From positions 36,001 through 100,000 of the forward strand of contig JAODUO010000527.1 in NCBI GenBank assembly GCA_025642075.2: a stretch of DNA of 64,000 nucleotides, read 5' to 3'. Within the stretch, counting starts at the first letter, position 1; each line of letters opens with the position of its first letter. The position numbers and the translations under genes were made by a program. Below are positions 63,121 through 64,000 of this stretch, one piece after another. Origin of the DNA: Ridgeia piscesae. Lineage: Eukaryota; Annelida; Polychaeta; Sabellida; Siboglinidae. The notes under the pieces are model-generated. The model was not told the origin of the DNA. It searched no databases and worked only from the letters and a program-made list of their open reading frames with translations.

Positions 63121-64000
63121 AGAAGAGTTAGAAGTTATGTTAGAACCAGCAAGAAGAAAATAACAACAAAGCTACAAAGGTGCGTAGAAGAATAAAACGT
63201 CCGAGCAGAAGAGAGGTGGACTGAAGTTGCAGTTGTTCTCCGAAGGGCGGGCAGAAGAAAACATATATGAGTCTGGAAGAAGCAGAAGAAGAAGAAAAAA
63301 GCAGAAGAAGCAGAAGCAGAAGCAGAAGAAGAAGAACAACAAGAAGAAGAAAAAGCAGAAGAAGAAGAAGCAGAAGAAGCAGAAGAAGAAGCAGAAGTAG
63401 AAGAAGTAGAAGAAGCAGAAGAAGAAGCAGAAGAAGAAACAGAAGAAGAAGCAGAAGAAGAAGAACAAGAAGAAGAAGAAGAAAAAGCAGAAGAAGCAGA
63501 AGAAGAAGCAGAAGTAGAAGAAGTAGAAGAAGTAGAAGAAGCAGAAGAAGAAGCAGAAGAAGAAACAGAAGAAGAAGCAGAAGAAGAAGAACAAGAAGAA
63601 GAAGAAGAAAAAGCAGAAGAAGCAGAAGAAGAAGAAGAAGAGAAGAAGAAGAAGAAGAAGAAGAAGAAGAAGAAGAAGAAGAAGAAGAAGAAGAAGAAGA
63701 AGAAGAAGAAGAAGAAGAAGAAGAAGCAGAAGAAGAAACAGAAGAAGAAGCAGAAGAAGAACAAGTAGAAGCAGTAGAAGAAGAAGCAGAAAAAGAAGTT
63801 GAAGTAGTAGAAGAAGTAGACGAAGCAGAAGAAGAAGCAGATGCTGTACGGCCTGTTCTCAGTGTTACTTGTTAGAACCAGTTCAACGCGTACAATATAA
63901 CAACAACAGCTACAAGTCGTGCGTAGAATGTAATAAAACTGTCCGGGCAGTGTGCGGTGGACTGTGTTGCAGTTGTTCTCCGTGGGCGGGCAGAACATAA
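63121..64000. repeat. pair of about 130-bp direct repeats bracketing the purine tract
   Basis: Segments 63128-63262 and 63869-63998 align along their length (shared TTAGAACCAG, ATAACAACA, GCTACAA, GTGCGTAGAA, GCAGTTGTTCTCCG and GGGCGGGCAGAA). Unit plus tract therefore form a larger tandem repeat of about 740 bases that runs off the right edge. Confidence 0.8.
63278..63838. repeat. second GAA/GCA purine-rich repeat
   Basis: Same composition as the tract before it, with internally repeated longer blocks (63281-63480 and 63460-63620 share order of GCA interruptions). It includes about 90 bases of uninterrupted GAA (63630-63725). Confidence 0.93.

Noticed and set aside
61618..63121. Very long open frames (over 460 codons) on both strands, rich in E/K/R or L/F/S
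   Set aside because: They arise from the GAA/GCA repeat, occur in several frames at once, and lack any non-repetitive domain, start context or splice signals.

Overview
This is animal (eukaryotic) genomic DNA. One large multi-exon gene lies on the minus strand, and the rest is AT-rich introns, tandem repeats and decayed transposons. The gene is a Patched homologue, the Hedgehog receptor of the RND/sterol-sensing-domain family. I read 19 coding exons between 5545 and 44171. All have GT-AG junctions and compatible phases, except for one frame conflict inside exon 15. They encode about 966 residues: the N-terminus, TM1, the first large extracellular domain, the sterol-sensing domain (TM2-TM6) with a GLGVDD motif in TM4, a Q/P-rich middle loop with three PPxY motifs, TM7, and the start of the second extracellular domain. 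The remaining C-terminal half lies beyond the left edge. The protein mixes vertebrate-like stretches ([21 protein letters not shown]) with a Drosophila-like one (GGLPDFW). With the repeat content, this suggests an invertebrate, perhaps a lophotrochozoan such as a mollusc; the species is not determinable from this sequence alone.

Layout: 1-5544 is the unfinished last intron, filled by a 50-bp satellite of about 79 copies and a 36-bp minisatellite. Exons 19 to 3 lie at 5.5-31 kb, separated by introns with minisatellites (36, 46/44 and 29 bp units), two very long CA tracts and a near-perfect 39-bp hairpin. Intron 2 (31.0-43.3 kb) is mostly featureless AT-rich DNA with a 23-bp array and a fold-back element. 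Exons 2 and 1 and the presumed promoter lie in CpG-rich DNA at about 43.0-44.9 kb. From 45 to 64 kb I recognise no intact gene. That stretch holds a hAT-like non-autonomous transposon, two tRNA-derived SINEs (one with an internal minisatellite), a LINE 3' relic, a Tc1/mariner relic, composite microsatellites and about 2 kb of GAA/GCA purine-rich repeat.

The most interesting regulatory signal is nine exact copies of the Gli/Ci consensus (GACCACCCA or its complement), spread over introns 2, 3, 4, 7 (two), 8, 13 and 14 and 1.55 kb upstream of the start codon. Patched is the classic negative-feedback target of Hedgehog signalling, so these are good candidates for direct feedback control. The three PPxY motifs suggest turnover by Nedd4/Smurf-type ubiquitin ligases.
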